From Gammaproteobacteria bacterium RBG_16_57_12 (GTDB taxonomy: Bacteria; Pseudomonadota; Gammaproteobacteria; RBG-16-57-12): a stretch of DNA of 9,718 nucleotides. Location of the stretch: assembly GCA_001801365.1 (NCBI GenBank), contig MGXL01000009.1, forward strand, positions 18,522 to 28,239, written 5' to 3'. The position numbers and the translations under genes were made by a program. Below, piece by piece: positions 8,872 to 9,718 of this stretch (position 1 is its first letter; every line of letters starts with the position of its first letter). The notes below the pieces were generated by a model that did not search any database, was not told where the DNA came from, and saw only the letters and a list, made by a program, of their open reading frames with translations.

Positions 8872-8900
8872 ACATTATTTTTTCTAATACTACATGCCAA
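8872..8900 (-). promoter_or_regulatory. Weak candidate promoter for the HEAT-repeat gene
   Basis: On the minus strand, TTGGCA (8895-8900) is followed after exactly 17 bases by TAATGT (8872-8877). The -35 matches 5 of 6 bases, but the -10 only 3 of 6. It is placed about 25-30 bases before the start codon at 8844. Confidence 0.25.
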
Positions 8901-8917
8901 CAGTAACCTGGTATTGA

Positions 8918-8944
8918 CCGCACCCTCCGGTGTCGGGATTTTTT
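8918..8944 (+). terminator. Terminator-like hairpin facing right with no plus-strand gene upstream
   Basis: CCGCACC pairs with GGTGTCGG (one G-T pair and one bulged C) around a CTCC loop, followed after G-A by six T residues at 8939-8944. This is the form of a rho-independent terminator on the plus strand. No T-run follows on the minus strand, so it does not serve the HEAT gene. The nearest plus-strand gene upstream is hflD, more than 1.1 kb away across two antisense genes. Confidence 0.5.
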
Positions 8945-8965
8945 ACACTTTATCATCTAACCCCT

Positions 8966-8981
8966 ACATGTAAGCACATGT
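8966..8981. repeat. Dyad ACATGT-N4-ACATGT
   Basis: Two copies of the self-complementary hexamer ACATGT are separated by AAGC, about 90-105 bases before the predicted start of transcription of the gene at 9109. It can be read as a direct or an inverted repeat. It is a candidate activator or repressor site; chance is possible for so short a motif. Confidence 0.35.
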
Positions 8982-8991
8982 TATGCGGCGG

Positions 8992-9011
8992 CAATAGATC
9001 CTAATCTATTG
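8992..9011. repeat. Perfect 8-base dyad, candidate operator or enhancer
   Basis: CAATAGAT-CCTA-ATCTATTG is a perfect inverted repeat with 8-base arms and a 4-base spacer, about 60-80 bases upstream of the predicted start of transcription for the gene at 9109. No T-tract follows, so it is not a terminator. Its position suits a dimeric regulator, for example a sigma-54 activator site. Confidence 0.5.
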
Positions 9012-9044
9012 TTGTTGAATCATATTATTTATTCATTTCGTGCG

Positions 9045-9060
9045 TGGCATATTTTATGCT
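9045..9060 (+). promoter_or_regulatory. Sigma-54-like (-24/-12) promoter for the secreted protein gene
   Basis: TGGCATATTTTATGCT has the GG and GC of RpoN promoters exactly 10 bases apart, with one mismatch in each box (TGGCAT for TGGCAC, ATGCT for TTGCT). Transcription would start near 9071, leaving about 38 bases before ATG 9109. It is weaker than the two flagellar elements, but correctly placed below two dyads. Confidence 0.45.
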
Positions 9061-9108
9061 AACTCAAATTATGAAGAACGTATTTTTCAACTAAATATGG
9101 AGAATAAC

Positions 9109-9718
9109 ATGAAAAAAACTCTTATTTATACCGCGCTGGCTCTGGCAATGCCATTGACCGCGCAGGCGACACCCTTTTCAGCAGGCGACGTTTTCGCAGC
9201 ACTCTCCGGCCAGGTTCGGCACTATTCTTTGGCCGGGGTATTGCTGGATACGTATACCACGGGTGGCGGCAGTTTCAACACGGGCATGGCGTTTGACGCC
9301 ACCGGGAATCTTTTCGTAACGAATTTTGGCATCAACCAAATCGGCAAGATTTCCGGGCCTAATGATCCGCACACAGCTTCAAACTTCGCCAGTCAAAGCG
9401 GCAATCCTGAAATGATCGTTTTCAACCTTGCAGGTGACGCTTATGTCAGCAGCGCCAGCACCGGGTATATTGGCAAGTACAATTCCGCCGGTACCCTATT
9501 AAATAGCATCGATGCCGGGAGCCGCGCCGACTTCATTGACCTGACTGCAGATCAAAACACGCTGTATTTCACCACGGAAGGCAATTTCATTGGCCGGATC
9601 GATGTCACCAGCGGACTGGTTTTGTCCAACTTTGCATCAGGAATTTCCGGCACTGCCTATGCATTGCGCATCCTCAGCGATGGCGGAGTCTTGTTGGCCG
9701 ACAATATAGACGTCAAGC
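9109..9718 (+). CDS. Secreted beta-propeller-like protein, probable PEP-CTERM type, 5' part
   Basis: An open frame from ATG 9109 runs without a stop to the window edge (203 codons seen), with GGAGA about six bases upstream. Residues 1-20 are a signal peptide (KK, then hydrophobic, then cleavage after AQA), so the protein is exported. The mature part repeats a blade pattern of NHL/SMP-30-like propellers: Gly-x-Leu/Ala-Tyr/Phe-Val then Ile-Gly-Lys/Arg-Ile/Tyr. It is seen at about 66-81 (GNLFVTNFGINQIGKI), 109-124 (GDAYVSSASTGYIGKY), 151-164 (TLYFTTEGNFIGRI) and starting again at 191. The ATPFSAGDVFA opening and the propeller resemble proteins that end in a PEP-CTERM sorting signal, but that end lies outside the window, so this class is an inference. 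It is probably a surface or exopolysaccharide-associated protein. Composition is richer in Asn, Ser and Thr than its neighbours. Confidence 0.75.
   Translation, partial: MKKTLIYTALALAMPLTAQATPFSAGDVFAALSGQVRHYSLAGVLLDTYTTGGGSFNTGMAFDATGNLFVTNFGINQIGKISGPNDPHTASNFASQSGNPEMIVFNLAGDAYVSSASTGYIGKYNSAGTLLNSIDAGSRADFIDLTADQNTLYFTTEGNFIGRIDVTSGLVLSNFASGISGTAYALRILSDGGVLLADNIDVK

Overview
The window looks like chromosome from a motile, moderately GC-rich gammaproteobacterium. The evidence is the block rluE-nudJ-mnmA-hflD (the order known from E. coli), together with hemN, prmB and ettA products that resemble the E. coli proteins closely from end to end. A candidate PEP-CTERM-type secreted protein at the right edge points away from the enterics, towards an environmental, exopolysaccharide-producing lineage. 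This placement is an inference from remembered family sequences, because no search could be run.

Layout. Bases 1-1222 hold two minus-strand housekeeping genes: the start of hemN (cut by the window edge) and prmB. A divergent promoter region (about 1223-1353) separates prmB from ettA on the plus strand (1354-3021). Converging on ettA is a two-gene flagellar island on the minus strand, fliJ then fliK (4790 to 3045). Each gene is preceded by its own sigma-54-type -24/-12 element. From 4916 to 7765 a compact plus-strand run encodes rRNA and tRNA modification and a Nudix enzyme (rluE, nudJ, mnmA), followed by hflD. Where E. coli has purB after hflD, this window has a convergent minus-strand pair: a HEAT-repeat protein, then a small exported two-cysteine protein (8844 to 7769). 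Bases 8845-9108 are non-coding and structured. They contain a terminator-like hairpin facing right, two dyads, and a third sigma-54-like element ahead of a secreted beta-propeller-like protein that runs off the window at 9718.

How it fits together. Most genes serve translation: PrmB methylates uL3, EttA gates initiation by energy state, RluE modifies 23S rRNA, and MnmA thiolates tRNA. The accessory interest lies in regulation. The flagellar pair and the putative PEP-CTERM-type gene all carry GG-N10-GC elements about 40-50 bases before their start codons. This suggests that sigma-54 (RpoN) with different activators drives both motility and surface-protein genes here. No clearly new defence or mobile system was seen. 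The least explained parts are the 8845-9108 regulatory region and the HEAT/exported-protein pair.
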